A DNA stretch of 64,000 bases from Roseivivax isoporae LMG 25204. GTDB taxonomy: Bacteria > Pseudomonadota > Alphaproteobacteria > Rhodobacterales > Rhodobacteraceae. Below, in pieces: positions 10,230-19,156 of this stretch. Made by a program: the position numbers and the translations under genes. Each line of letters starts with the position of its first letter. The stretch's first letter is position 1. Below the pieces are notes generated by a model. It was not told the origin of the DNA. It saw nothing but the letters and a program-made list of their open reading frames with translations, and made no database searches. The DNA lies in the NCBI RefSeq assembly GCF_000521865.1, contig NZ_JAME01000001.1, positions 177,289 through 241,288 of the forward strand, read 5' to 3'.

Positions 10230-11057
10230 TCAGCCGTCGGTCAGCCATTCGGGGTCGAGCACCATGACCGTTCGCCGCGCGGGCAGGGTGGCGAGCGAGA
10301 CCTCGAGGGACGAGGTGCCGGGCCGCTCGACCGCCCAGACCTCGGACACGCCGTCGAGGAAATCCTCGAGCGCATAGGGCGAGAACCAGTGCATGGGGAT
10401 CACCACCGACGCGCGCAGCCGCTCGACCACGCGGATCATGGCCTCGCGCGACATGGTGTAGCCGCCGTCGACCGGCACCATGACCACGTCGAGCCGCCCG
10501 AGCGCCGCGTATTGCGCGTCGCTCGGCTCCTGGTGCAGGTGCCCCAGGTGCCCGATGCAGAGCCCCGCCATCTCGAAGACGAAGATCGAGTTGCCGCGCT
10601 CCTCGACCCCGCCATAGGCCGAGCGGATGTCGGTCGACACGTTCCGCACCAGCACCTCGCCCAGGTCGAGATGGTGGTCGATCCCCGCCCCGAACGTTTC
10701 CCCCCATCCCGGCAGGACATGCGGGATCGCCGGATCGGGATGGGCGGTCCAGTGGGTGGAATGGGCGTGGTTCATGGTCACGAGGTCGGGGATCATCGCC
10801 GTGTTGCCGATGAAGCCGGTGAAGTCGGTGACGATGTTCATGCCTCCCTCCGTGCGCAGCAGGAAGGACGCGTGGTTGATGTAGCGGATGCGCACCGTGT
10901 GGGCCGGCAGCGGCGCCTGCCAGCTCGCCGCCACCACGTGCTCCATGCCCGGGCGCGCGTCCGCCACCGCGATGCAATGGCTCGGCCGGCGCTCCTGCGC
11001 GGCGGCGGGCAGCGCCAGGGCGGCGGCGAGGACAAGGGCGATCGCGGCTCGGAACAT
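10230..11057 (-). CDS. Exported metallo-beta-lactamase-fold hydrolase
   Basis: 275-residue protein with a signal peptide (MFRAAIALVLAAALALPAAA). The MBL fold is supported by an HAHSTH metal box (HxHxxH with Thr where Asp is usual), later GHLGHLH, VDGGYT and IPMHW ligands, in the manner of UlaG-like proteins. The start is fixed by a strong GGAGGTG ribosome site 5 bases upstream. Function is unknown; the Asp-to-Thr change in the metal box makes a standard beta-lactamase activity unlikely. Confidence 0.82.
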   Translation of the reverse strand: MFRAAIALVLAAALALPAAAQERRPSHCIAVADARPGMEHVVAASWQAPLPAHTVRIRYINHASFLLRTEGGMNIVTDFTGFIGNTAMIPDLVTMNHAHSTHWTAHPDPAIPHVLPGWGETFGAGIDHHLDLGEVLVRNVSTDIRSAYGGVEERGNSIFVFEMAGLCIGHLGHLHQEPSDAQYAALGRLDVVMVPVDGGYTMSREAMIRVVERLRASVVIPMHWFSPYALEDFLDGVSEVWAVERPGTSSLEVSLATLPARRTVMVLDPEWLTDG

Positions 11058-11160
11058 GGGGACACCTCCGGTTCCCGCCGAGGCTAGCAACCGCCCGCCC
11101 GCCGCACCGCATCACAATGCCGTGTCGCGCGGCAAAGAGTGCCGGGGTCTCCCGTCCTGC

Positions 11161-11208
11161 CTTCTTCTTGGGAAAAATATCCCGGGAGCGCGAGGGCAGC
11201 GCCCTCGC
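11161..11208 (-). repeat. 3'-end intergenic element, copy 1
   Basis: One of four copies of a dispersed element. Read in the sense of the acetyltransferase gene that ends just before it, a GCGAGGGC/GCCCTCGC hairpin is followed by GCTCCCGGGATATTT and then an AAGAAGAAG tail. The other copies are at 15268, 37429 and 58480. All lie 3' of a gene in the same relative sense, which suggests a transcription end or mRNA-stability signal. Confidence 0.75.
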
Positions 11209-11236
11209 CTCGGACCTCGGGCCTCGGGCTGCGGAC

Positions 11237-11821
11237 CTAGCCCACCTGGGTGCGCCCGCGCCGGTCGATCCGCAGCGCCGCGTAGAGGACATGCGTCCGC
11301 CAGCGGCCGTTGATCTGCAGGTAGCTCTGCGCCACGCCCTCGTACTTGAATCCCGAGCGCTCGAGCAGCCCGCGGGACGCCACGTTCTCGGGCAGGCACG
11401 CCGCCTCGATCCGGCTCAGGTCCATGCGCTCGAAGGCGTGATGCACCAGCGCCTCGATCGCCTCGTGCATGTAGCCCTGCCGGGCATGCGGCAGTCCCAC
11501 CCAGTAGCCGAGCGTGCCGGCCTGCGCGGGCCCGCGGCGCACGTTGTCGAGCGTGATCGCGCCCAGCAGCGCCTCGTCTGTGCGCCGGAACAGGAACAGC
11601 GGCACGGCGCTGCCCGCCGCGATCGACCGGTTGGCCCAGTAGACGCGGTTGGTGAAGGCGCGGCGCGACAGGTGGTCGTGCGACCAGGTGGGCTCCCACG
11701 GCTTCAGGAACGCCTCGCTCCGAGCCCGCAGCGACGTCCACGCGGTGAAGTCGGCATGCGTCGGCGCGCGCAGCGACAGTCGCTCCGTCTCGATGCGGAA
11801 ACGCCGGCGCAGGCCGAGCAT
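11237..11821 (-). CDS. RimJ-like GNAT acetyltransferase
   Basis: N-acetyltransferase of 194 residues resembling ribosomal-protein-alanine acetyltransferase RimJ. Visible GNAT features are LGYWVGLPHARQGYMHEAI (acetyl-CoA loop) and ASRGLLERSGFKYEGVA (motif B). It starts on the last base of the M16 peptidase stop (TGATG), the end of the chain surf1-thrC-M16-acetyltransferase, and is therefore translationally coupled. Whether the target is S5 or another protein cannot be seen. Confidence 0.87.
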   Translation of the reverse strand: MLGLRRRFRIETERLSLRAPTHADFTAWTSLRARSEAFLKPWEPTWSHDHLSRRAFTNRVYWANRSIAAGSAVPLFLFRRTDEALLGAITLDNVRRGPAQAGTLGYWVGLPHARQGYMHEAIEALVHHAFERMDLSRIEAACLPENVASRGLLERSGFKYEGVAQSYLQINGRWRTHVLYAALRIDRRGRTQVG

Positions 11822-13083
11822 CAGGCGATCCGGCGTGCCGCGAGCGTGTCGAGCGAGGGCGCGCGCGACACCGGGCCGTAGAGCGCGAGCGCCGCGCGGG
11901 CCTCGGCTGCCGTGTGCTCGGCAAAGCTGCGCACGTCGGCGTCGGTCACCGCGTCGATCCTCTCCACCGTGGCCTCGATCGTCGGCACGCTGCCCCAGAT
12001 CTGCAGCATCCGCGCCGAGCGCTCGGCGCGCGCGGAGGGGCTCTCGAGCCCCATGAGCAGCCCGGCCTTCATCTGCGCGCGCGCGCGGGCGACCTCGGCG
12101 GGGCTCAGGTCCGCGGCCGCGCGCTTCATCTCGTCGATCACGAGATGCGCGAGATCGCCCACCTCCTCGCCCGAGGTGCCGGCATAGATCGTCGTCGCGC
12201 CGGTATCCGCGTAGGCGCCCGATTGCGCGAAGATCGTGTAGCAGAGCCCGCGGTTCTCGCGGATCTCCTGGAACAGCCGCGAGGACATGCCGCCGCCGAG
12301 CGCGGTCGAGTAGATCTGCGCGGCGTAGAACGCCGGGTCGCGGTAACCCGGCGCCTCGAAGGCCAGCGCGAGATGCGCCTGCTCGAGCGTCTTCTGCCGC
12401 CGCACCTCGCCGCCGTGGAACCGCGCGGGCAGGGCCCGGTCGGCGTCGCGCGGCGCGAGGTCGCCGAAGAGCGCCTCCGCCTGCGCCACGATGCGGTCGT
12501 GGTCGACCGCGCCCGCGGCCGACAGGATCATCTGGTCGGGCCCGTAATGCTCGCGCACGAACGCGGCGAGGTCGTCGCGGGAAAAGCCCGTCACGCGCGC
12601 CGCCTCGCCGAGGATGGTGCGGCCGATGGGCTGGTCGGGATAGCAGGTCTCCTGCAGCCAGTCGAAGATGATGTCGTCCGGCGTGTCGAGCGTCTGTCCG
12701 ATCTCCTGCAGGATCACGTGGCGCTCGGTCTCGATCTCCTTCGGGTCGAAGACGGGGTTCCGCAGGATGTCGGCGATCACGTCGAGCGCGAGGCCGGTAT
12801 CGGCCTCGAGCACGCGGGCGTAATAGGCCGTCACCTCGCGCGAGGTATAGGCGTTGATGTAGCCGCCCACATCCTCGATCTCCTCGGCGATGCGGAGCGC
12901 GGACCGCGTCGCGGTGCCCTTGAAGGCCATGTGCTCGAGGAAATGTGCCACGCCGTTCTGCTCGGGCCGTTCGTGCCGCCCGCCGGCGGTCACCCAGATG
13001 CCGAGCGCCGCGGATTTCAGTCCCGGCATGCGCTCGGTCACGATGCGGAAGCCGTTGGAAAGGGTGGCAGTCTGGACAGTCAC
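11821..13083 (-). CDS. M16 family zinc peptidase (processing-peptidase type)
   Basis: 420-residue pitrilysin-family peptidase related to mitochondrial processing peptidase beta and bacterial PqqL/YmxG-like proteins. The inverted zinc motif HFLEH is near residue 50, with ETERHVILQEI about 75 residues later supplying the third ligand. A glycine-rich GGGMSSRLFQEIRE segment lies in the C-terminal half. The start is a GTG whose bases overlap the thrC stop (GTGA), indicating coupling. No signal peptide is seen. The order thrC-M16-acetyltransferase recurs in this family of bacteria. Confidence 0.9.
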   Translation of the reverse strand: MTVQTATLSNGFRIVTERMPGLKSAALGIWVTAGGRHERPEQNGVAHFLEHMAFKGTATRSALRIAEEIEDVGGYINAYTSREVTAYYARVLEADTGLALDVIADILRNPVFDPKEIETERHVILQEIGQTLDTPDDIIFDWLQETCYPDQPIGRTILGEAARVTGFSRDDLAAFVREHYGPDQMILSAAGAVDHDRIVAQAEALFGDLAPRDADRALPARFHGGEVRRQKTLEQAHLALAFEAPGYRDPAFYAAQIYSTALGGGMSSRLFQEIRENRGLCYTIFAQSGAYADTGATTIYAGTSGEEVGDLAHLVIDEMKRAAADLSPAEVARARAQMKAGLLMGLESPSARAERSARMLQIWGSVPTIEATVERIDAVTDADVRSFAEHTAAEARAALALYGPVSRAPSLDTLAARRIA

Positions 13084-14471
13084 TTGCGGATACGCTCCCT
13101 GATGAGGGTCTCGAGGGCGGAAAGGTCGTTCTCGGCGCGCGTGATGCGCTCGGGCCGGGCGAAAAGGTCGGCCATGCGCTCGGGCAGGGCGGGGCGGAGC
13201 CCCGTCGCGGCCTCGACCGCGTCGGGGAACTTCGCCGGATGGGCGGTGGCGAGCGTGACCATGGGCACGGCCGGGTCGCGCTGCTCCTCGGCCACCTTCA
13301 CGCCCACGGCGCTGTGCGGGCAGAGCAGCTCGCCCATCTGCGCATGGGCGCGCGCGATCATGGCCGAGGTCTCCTCCTCCGACACGCGTCCGCTCGCGAA
13401 ATGCTCCCGCAGCGCCTGGAGCGCGCCCTGGCTGATGGCGAAGCCGCCGCCGGTTTTCAGCTCGTCCATGAGCTGCGCCACCGCGCCGCCGTCGCGGCCA
13501 TAGGCGTCGAAGAGCGCGCGCTCGAAGTTCGAGCTGACCTGGATGTCCATGGAGGGCGAGATCGACGGGGCGACGGTGCCGGTGCGGTAGTCGCCCCCGG
13601 TCATCGCGCGGTGCAGGATGTCGTTCTGGTTCGTGGCGATCACCAGCCGCGCGATCGGCAGGCCCATGCGGCGGGCGATGTAGCCTGCGAAGATGTCGCC
13701 GAAATTGCCGGTGGGCACGGTGAAGCTGACCGCCCGGTCGGGCGCCCCGAGCGACACCGCCGCGCTGAAGAAGTAGACCACCTGCGCCAGGACGCGCGCC
13801 CAGTTGATCGAGTTCACGCCGGCCAGCCGGACCTCGTCGCGGAAGCCGAAATCGTTGAACATGTCCTTGAGCCGCGCCTGCGCGTCGTCGAAATGCCCGT
13901 CGATGGCCACCGCGTGCACGTTGGTCTCGTCGGGCGTCGTCATCTGGCGGCGCTGGACCTCGGACACCCTCCCGTGCGGGTAGAGGATGAAGACGTCCAC
14001 CGCGTCGAGCCCGCGGAAGGCCTCGATCGCCGCCGACCCGGTGTCGCCCGACGTGGCGCCGACGATCGTCACCCGCGTGCCGCGCCGCGTCAGCGCCTCC
14101 TCGAAGAACTGCCCGATGAGCTGCATCGCGAAGTCCTTGAAGGCGAGCGTCGGCCCGTGGAACAGCTCGAGCAGGAAATGCCCGGGCGCGAGCTGCACGA
14201 GCGGCGCGCGCGCGCCATGGCCGAAGGGCGCGTAGGCCCGGGCGATCAGGTCGCCCAGCGTCGCGTCGTCGAAGGTGTCGCCGAGGAAGGGGCGCATCAC
14301 GCGGAACGCGGTCTCCTCGTAGCTCAGCCCGTGCAGCGCGCGGATGTCGCCCGCCGACATCTGCGGTACGCTCTCGGGAACGTAGAGCCCGCCGTCGCGC
14401 GCCAGGCCCGACAGCATCGCCTCCTCGAACGAGAGAGCCGGGGCGCGGCCCCGCGTCGAGACGTATTTCAT
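13080..14471 (-). CDS. thrC: Threonine synthase
   Basis: PLP enzyme converting O-phosphohomoserine to threonine. 463 residues, with N-terminal MKYVSTRGRAPALSFEEAML, the PLP-lysine segment LAFKDFAMQ and phosphate-binding VGATSGDTGSAA. Length and sequence are typical of the longer, proteobacterial type. It overlaps both neighbours by four bases (ATGA with surf1, GTGA with the peptidase gene). Confidence 0.96.
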   Translation of the reverse strand: MKYVSTRGRAPALSFEEAMLSGLARDGGLYVPESVPQMSAGDIRALHGLSYEETAFRVMRPFLGDTFDDATLGDLIARAYAPFGHGARAPLVQLAPGHFLLELFHGPTLAFKDFAMQLIGQFFEEALTRRGTRVTIVGATSGDTGSAAIEAFRGLDAVDVFILYPHGRVSEVQRRQMTTPDETNVHAVAIDGHFDDAQARLKDMFNDFGFRDEVRLAGVNSINWARVLAQVVYFFSAAVSLGAPDRAVSFTVPTGNFGDIFAGYIARRMGLPIARLVIATNQNDILHRAMTGGDYRTGTVAPSISPSMDIQVSSNFERALFDAYGRDGGAVAQLMDELKTGGGFAISQGALQALREHFASGRVSEEETSAMIARAHAQMGELLCPHSAVGVKVAEEQRDPAVPMVTLATAHPAKFPDAVEAATGLRPALPERMADLFARPERITRAENDLSALETLIRERIRK

Positions 14472-15157
14472 GCCCTTGTTTCCTTGGCGAAATGTCCGCG
14501 CCGGATCCAGATCGCCGCCATCCCGAGCCAGATGAGCGCGAGCGAGAACCAGGTGATCGCGTATTGCAGGTGGTCGTTCGGAATGCCCACCGCCGAGACC
14601 GGCAGCGGCACGAGGCCGGGCGCCTGCGGCGTCTCCGTCCTGACCACGACGAGCAGCGGCTCGGTCCCGAGCGCCTCCGCCATGGCGGCGACGTCGCGGG
14701 CGAACCAGATGTTGTCCGAGAGGTCGTTCTCGGGAGTGAAGCCGCCGCGTTCCTCGGGCCAGTGCAGGTTGCCGGTGATGCGCGTCGCGCCGATGCGGCG
14801 GGGCGCCGCCTTGGCCTCGGTCGGCACGAAGCCGCGGTCGAGAAGCACGCGCCGCCCGTCCTCGGTCTCGAACGGCGCGATGATGCGGTAGCCCGCGCCC
14901 TGCTGCTTGCGGCTGACGAGCACGTGCAGCTCGCCCGGCGCGATCGTGCCCCGGGCCGCCACCGGCAGGTAGCGGTCGGCCTCGGGATCGGCGGCACCGG
15001 GGGCGGGCAGGGGCACCGGGTCGGCCGTGATCGTGGTCTCGATCTCGGTCAGGATGCCGCGCTTCCACTCGAGCCGCTGGACCTGCCAGATGCCGAGCGC
15101 GACGAGGATCGCGGCGCCGACGAGGCCGATCAGAAGGGGGGCGGCGAGGCGTTTCAA
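14468..15157 (-). CDS. SURF1-family cytochrome oxidase assembly protein
   Basis: 229-residue membrane protein with one membrane helix at each end (residues 6-24 and about 200-217) and a periplasmic SURF1 domain between, including VLVSRKQQGAGYRIIAPFE and RRVLLDRGFVP. SURF1 proteins help insert haem a into subunit I of aa3 oxidases. It lies downstream of ctaE and overlaps thrC. Confidence 0.92.
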   Translation of the reverse strand: MKRLAAPLLIGLVGAAILVALGIWQVQRLEWKRGILTEIETTITADPVPLPAPGAADPEADRYLPVAARGTIAPGELHVLVSRKQQGAGYRIIAPFETEDGRRVLLDRGFVPTEAKAAPRRIGATRITGNLHWPEERGGFTPENDLSDNIWFARDVAAMAEALGTEPLLVVVRTETPQAPGLVPLPVSAVGIPNDHLQYAITWFSLALIWLGMAAIWIRRGHFAKETRA

Positions 15158-15267
15158 GAGGGCTCCGTCCTGTGCCGTGTCAGGGCGCCTTGCTTTAGCG
15201 CCGAGCCGGGGGAAGGTTCAACCGGAAACGGTGCGGCCCGATGCCCCGGCGCGCGCACGGTTTCCGG

Positions 15268-15315
15268 CTTCTTCTTGGTGGAAATATCCCGGGAGCGCGA
15301 GGGCAGCGCCCTCGC
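15268..15315 (-). repeat. 3'-end intergenic element, copy 2
   Basis: Nearly identical to the copy at 11161 and, like it, placed 3' of a gene (ctaE) in the sense direction: GCGAGGGC hairpin, GCTCCCGGGATATTT, then the AAGAAGAAG end. Confidence 0.75.
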
Positions 15316-15353
15316 ATCCTCCTCCCGTTCCGGGCGCGCCGCCGCGAACGACT

Positions 15354-15378
15354 GACGCCCGCCGGTGGGGCGGGCGTC
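15354..15378 (-). terminator. Strong hairpin downstream of ctaE
   Basis: A perfect 10-bp stem GACGCCCGCC/GGCGGGCGTC with a 5-base loop starts 29 bases past the ctaE stop. No T run; together with the repeat element just beyond, it probably marks the end of the oxidase transcript. Confidence 0.5.
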
Positions 15379-15406
15379 GGATGCCGGTCGCGCGTGTGGG
15401 GGCCGG

Positions 15407-16207
15407 TCAGCCGCCCCAGACGTAGACGGCGGCGAAGAGGAACAGCCACACCACGTCGACGAAGTGCCAGTACCAGGCGGCCGCCTCGAAGCCCACGTGC
15501 TTGTCCTGCGTGAAGTGGCCGCGCATCAGCCGCAGCAGGCAGACGAACAGGAAGATCGTGCCGATGATCACGTGCGCGCCGTGAAAGCCCGTCGCCATGA
15601 AGAAGTTTGCGCCGTAGATGTTGCCCGAGAAGCCGAACTGCGCGTGGCTGTACTCGTAGGCCTGGAACGCGGTGAAGATCAGGCCGAGCACGATCGCGAT
15701 GGTCAGGCCCCACTTCATGTCCTTGCGGTTGTCCTCGTGCACCAGCGCGTGGTGCGCCCAGGTCGCCGCGGCGCCCGAGCAGAGCAGGATCAGCGTGTTG
15801 ATCAGCGGCAGGTGCCAGGGGTCGAAGGTCTCGATGCCCGCGGGCGGCCAGACGCCGTCCACCGCCGGGCTCTCGGGGCCCATCGGGTACATGGCGTGCT
15901 TGAAGAACGACCAGAACCACGCGAAGAAGAACATCACCTCGGACATGATGAACAGGATGAAGCCGTAGCGCAGGCCGATCTGCACGACGGGCGTGTGGTC
16001 GCCCACGCTGCTTTCGGCCACGACCTCGGACCACCAGCCGAACATCGTGTAGAGCACGCCGACGAGGCCGATCAGGAACATCCACGGCCCGTTGTCGTGC
16101 ATGTAGAGAACGCCGCCGAACAGCATAACGAAGCTCGACACGGCCGCGATCAGCGGCCAGAGCGACGGGCTCAGGATGTGGTAGTCGTGGTTTTTCGCGT
16201 GCGCCAT
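15407..16207 (-). CDS. ctaE: Cytochrome c oxidase subunit III
   Basis: 266-residue integral membrane subunit of the aa3-type oxidase. The start [18 protein letters not shown] is typical of alphaproteobacterial and mitochondrial COX3. Seven hydrophobic helices are visible, with [27 protein letters not shown] and [13 protein letters not shown] as hallmark segments. It follows ctaG by 25 bases. Confidence 0.97.
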   Translation of the reverse strand: MAHAKNHDYHILSPSLWPLIAAVSSFVMLFGGVLYMHDNGPWMFLIGLVGVLYTMFGWWSEVVAESSVGDHTPVVQIGLRYGFILFIMSEVMFFFAWFWSFFKHAMYPMGPESPAVDGVWPPAGIETFDPWHLPLINTLILLCSGAAATWAHHALVHEDNRKDMKWGLTIAIVLGLIFTAFQAYEYSHAQFGFSGNIYGANFFMATGFHGAHVIIGTIFLFVCLLRLMRGHFTQDKHVGFEAAAWYWHFVDVVWLFLFAAVYVWGG

Positions 16208-16232
16208 TGGTCTGGTCCCCCGCTGGAAGGCG

Positions 16233-16820
16233 TCAGTTGACGGAAGTTTCTGTCGGATTGTCGGTGGCGAGATCCGCCCGTGCCGCGTCCTCGGGCAGGT
16301 CGATCTCGTAGAAGGTGTAGCTGAGCGTGATGGTCTTGGTGAACTTGGCGTCGCGGTCGTCCACGATGGCCGGGTCGACGTAGAAGTAGACCGGCATCTC
16401 GACCCGCTCGCCCGGCTGCAGAACCTGCTCGGTGAAGCAGAAGCACTGCACCTTGTTGAAATAGCTGCCCGCCGAGAACGGCGCCACGTTGTAGCCCGCC
16501 TGGCCCGCCACCGGGCGGTCGGTGGGGTTGTAGGCCTCGAAATAGGCAAGCCCGTCCTCGCCGATGCGCAGCGTCATCTCGCGCTCGACCGGCCGGAACT
16601 CCCAGGGCATGCCCGCTTCCTTGTTGGCGTCGAAGCGCACGGTGATGGTGCGGTCGAGGACGTCCGCGCTGCCCTGTTCCGCCACGCCGGTGGTGCCGCC
16701 GTAGCCCGTGACCGCGCAGAACCAGTTGTAGAGCGGGACCGACGCCCAGGCCATCGCGCCCATGAAGACGACGACGCCGCCAAGCTGCGCGACGGTGCGG
16801 GTTTTCGGATCCATCGCCAT
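16233..16820 (-). CDS. ctaG: Cytochrome c oxidase assembly protein CtaG/Cox11
   Basis: Copper chaperone for the CuB site of subunit I. 195 residues: one N-terminal membrane helix (about 10-27) and a periplasmic domain with the copper-binding VQCFCFTEQ motif. The start [10 protein letters not shown] is chosen; an internal ATG two codons later is possible. It overlaps the preceding small gene by one base (TGATG). Confidence 0.96.
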   Translation of the reverse strand: MAMDPKTRTVAQLGGVVVFMGAMAWASVPLYNWFCAVTGYGGTTGVAEQGSADVLDRTITVRFDANKEAGMPWEFRPVEREMTLRIGEDGLAYFEAYNPTDRPVAGQAGYNVAPFSAGSYFNKVQCFCFTEQVLQPGERVEMPVYFYVDPAIVDDRDAKFTKTITLSYTFYEIDLPEDAARADLATDNPTETSVN

Positions 16821-17002
16821 CAGTTCACGTCCTCCGTGGCAGGCGCGCCGGCCGTGTTCTGGGGCAGCGCGAAGTCGCCGCGCGTGACCTTGACCATGGT
16901 CAGGCCGAAGATCACCGCGATGAAGGCGGCAAGGGTCAGCGCGAGGCCGACATTGCGGCCCCGCCGCCGCCGGTGAAGCTCGTGTTCGGTGCGGAAGCTC
17001 AT
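16820..17002 (-). CDS. Small single-helix protein between ctaB and ctaG (CoxF-like)
   Basis: 60-residue protein: basic N-terminus [17 protein letters not shown], one membrane helix ([20 protein letters not shown]) and a short polar tail. Equivalent small ORFs sit between ctaB and ctaG in many alphaproteobacteria and are called coxF in rhizobia; their role is unknown but presumably oxidase assembly. It touches both neighbours by single-base stop/start overlaps, which strongly supports it as a real gene. Confidence 0.82.
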   Translation of the reverse strand: MSFRTEHELHRRRRGRNVGLALTLAAFIAVIFGLTMVKVTRGDFALPQNTAGAPATEDVN

Positions 17003-17946
17003 CAGATCGCTCCCCAGACGAAGCCCGCGCGATCGAGCGCCGCCTCGGCCAGAAGCGCGCCGAAATGCAGGAAGAGATAGAGGAGCGACAGCTTGAAGAA
17101 GCCCTTCTCGGCCGCGTAGCCGTCGGCCTCCGCGTCGGCCTCGTCGCGCTTCCAGATCGCCCAGGCACCGCGCAGGAACATCGCGTTCAGTGCCAGCGCC
17201 ACGGCGAGGTAGAGCGGTCCGCCCGCCGAGGTGAAGCCCATGGCGACCGCGAGCAGCGCGAGGATGACGGTGTAGGCGAGGATGTGCGCGCGCGTCGCGG
17301 GACGCCCGTGCGTCACCGTCAGCATGGGCACGTTTGCGTCGTCGTAGTCCGAGCGCATGAAGAGCGCGAGCGCCCAGAAATGCGGCGGCGTCCACAGGAA
17401 GGTCAGCGCGAACATCAGGAGCGATTCGATGGAGATGCCACCGGTGGCCGCGGCCCAGCCGATCATCGGGGGAAAGGCGCCCGCGGCGCCGCCGATGACG
17501 ATGTTCTGGGGCGTCCAGCGCTTGAGCCACATGGTGTAGACGACAACGTAGAAGAAGATCGTGAAGGCCAGGAGCCCGGCCGCGATCCAGTTGGTCGCGA
17601 GCCCGAGGAACACGACCGAGAAGCCCGACAGCGCCACGCCGAGGCCCAGCGCCTGCTCGCCCGTGACCCGCCCCGCGGGGATCGGCCGGCGCGCGGTGCG
17701 GCGCATGCGCGCGTCGATGTCGGCGTCCCACCACATGTTCAGGGCGCCCGAGGCGCCGCCGCCGATGGCGATGAAGAGGATGGCGCAGAAGGCGACGAAG
17801 GGGTGCATGTCCGCCGGCGCGGCCAGAAGCCCCACCAGCGCGGTGAAGACCACCAGCGTCATGACCCGTGGTTTCAGCAGCGCGAAGTAGTCGCGGAACT
17901 CGGCCTCGGTCTCGTATTGCGCGCTCTGAAGGCTGGCATCGCTCAT
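17002..17946 (-). CDS. ctaB: Protohaem IX farnesyltransferase (haem O synthase)
   Basis: UbiA-family prenyltransferase that farnesylates haem b on the way to haem a. 314 residues. The first Asp-rich motif [19 protein letters not shown] and the second, [10 protein letters not shown], are both present, with about eight membrane helices. The length is typical. Confidence 0.96.
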   Translation of the reverse strand: MSDASLQSAQYETEAEFRDYFALLKPRVMTLVVFTALVGLLAAPADMHPFVAFCAILFIAIGGGASGALNMWWDADIDARMRRTARRPIPAGRVTGEQALGLGVALSGFSVVFLGLATNWIAAGLLAFTIFFYVVVYTMWLKRWTPQNIVIGGAAGAFPPMIGWAAATGGISIESLLMFALTFLWTPPHFWALALFMRSDYDDANVPMLTVTHGRPATRAHILAYTVILALLAVAMGFTSAGGPLYLAVALALNAMFLRGAWAIWKRDEADAEADGYAAEKGFFKLSLLYLFLHFGALLAEAALDRAGFVWGAI

Positions 17947-17988
17947 GGGGCGTCCGGTTCCGTCTCTCGCCGGCCCTGTCGGTGGAAC

Positions 17989-18025
17989 GCGCGGCCCCCG
18001 CAGGGCCGAAGGCCGGGGGCCGCGC
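17989..18025 (-). terminator. Very stable hairpin between ctaC and ctaB
   Basis: A perfect 12-bp stem (17989-18000 with 18014-18025) encloses a small inner GCC/GGC stem. It lies 54 bases past the ctaC stop and 43 before the ctaB start. There is no T run, so it probably sets the ratio of ctaC to downstream transcripts by attenuation or by protecting the ctaC mRNA end. Confidence 0.5.
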
Positions 18026-18079
18026 ATGGCGTCGGAATGTGGGGCGGGCGCCGGGCGGGCCGGCGCGCCGCGGATCGGA

Positions 18080-18979
18080 TCAGTCGGCCGACGCGACCTG
18101 GATCGCCTCCGGGGCCGAGGGGGCCTCGGCGTATTCCTCGATCATCTCGGCCTTCCAGGTCTCGTATTCCTCCTCGCTGACCACCTTGACGGTGATCGGC
18201 ATGTAGGCGTGCGCGATGCCGCAGAGTTCCGAGCACTGGCCGAAGTAGACGCCCTCGCGCTCGGGGGTGAACCACAGCTCGGCGAGACGGCCCGGAACCG
18301 CGTCCTGCTTCACGCCGAAGGCCGGGATGGTCCACGAGTGGATGACGTCGCCGCCGGTGATCTGCATCACGATCGTCTTGCCGACGGGCACCACGACGGC
18401 GGTGTCGGTGGCGAGGCGGAAGTGCTCCTCCTCGTAGCCGGCTTCCTGCAGCTGGGCGACGACCTCGTCGGTCAGGCGGTTGTCGCCGCCGGTCGCGGGC
18501 GAACCGATCATGTAGCTGTCGAAGGCGAAGCCGTCGTCGAGGTACTCGTGGTTCCAATACCACTGGTAGCCGGTCGCCTTGATGTAGATGTCGCCCTCGG
18601 GGATCTCCTGCTGCTTGAACAGCACGGGCAGCGAGAAGGCGCCGATGAAGACGAGGACGAGGATCGGGCCGACGGTCCACGCGATCTCGAGCGGCGAGTT
18701 GTGGGTGAAGCTGCCGGGGGTCGGGTTGGCCTTGCGGTTGTAGCGCACGATGCAGAACACGAGCAGCGCCGTCACGAGGATGGTGATCGCCGTGATGATG
18801 ATCGTGACCATGCCGTCGAGCCAGTGGATGTCGCGGGCCAGCTCGGTCGCGCCGTACTGGAAGCCCATGCCGCCGTGGGTCGGCGCGCCCACCACCTCGA
18901 GCCCGTTGCCCGCGTCCTGCGCGGCGGCAGGGGCGGCAAAGGCGGTGGCGAGCCCCGTCAGCATCGTTCTGTTTCGCAT
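18080..18979 (-). CDS. ctaC: Cytochrome c oxidase subunit II
   Basis: CuA-bearing subunit of the aa3 oxidase, 299 residues. Signal peptide, two membrane helices (about residues 55-77 and 97-117) and a periplasmic cupredoxin domain with [12 protein letters not shown] and an upstream DVIHSW ligand. [10 protein letters not shown] is the electron-entry aromatic patch. An insertion (about 155-185) of acidic residues is longer than in mitochondrial COX2. It is the first gene of the minus-strand oxidase cluster; subunit I is not in the window. Confidence 0.97.
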   Translation of the reverse strand: MRNRTMLTGLATAFAAPAAAQDAGNGLEVVGAPTHGGMGFQYGATELARDIHWLDGMVTIIITAITILVTALLVFCIVRYNRKANPTPGSFTHNSPLEIAWTVGPILVLVFIGAFSLPVLFKQQEIPEGDIYIKATGYQWYWNHEYLDDGFAFDSYMIGSPATGGDNRLTDEVVAQLQEAGYEEEHFRLATDTAVVVPVGKTIVMQITGGDVIHSWTIPAFGVKQDAVPGRLAELWFTPEREGVYFGQCSELCGIAHAYMPITVKVVSEEEYETWKAEMIEEYAEAPSAPEAIQVASAD

Positions 18980-19156
18980 GTCTCAACCCCGATCGGTTCA
19001 CTGTCGGCCAAGCGGACGGTCGCGCGCGATCGCGGCGTCCCGTCCTTGTTGTTGCCGCTTAAAACCATATTCTCTCGGCCAGATAAAGAACCTGGCTTGC
19101 GGCAAACGGACGCTTGCGGCCACGGTCCCACATCCGCAGCCCGACCGGAGTGCCGC

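Noticed and set aside
15317..15326. CCTCCTCCC-like sequence on the plus strand as another cuckoo RNA loop
   Set aside because: It is a single motif not enclosed by a stem and has no tandem partner.
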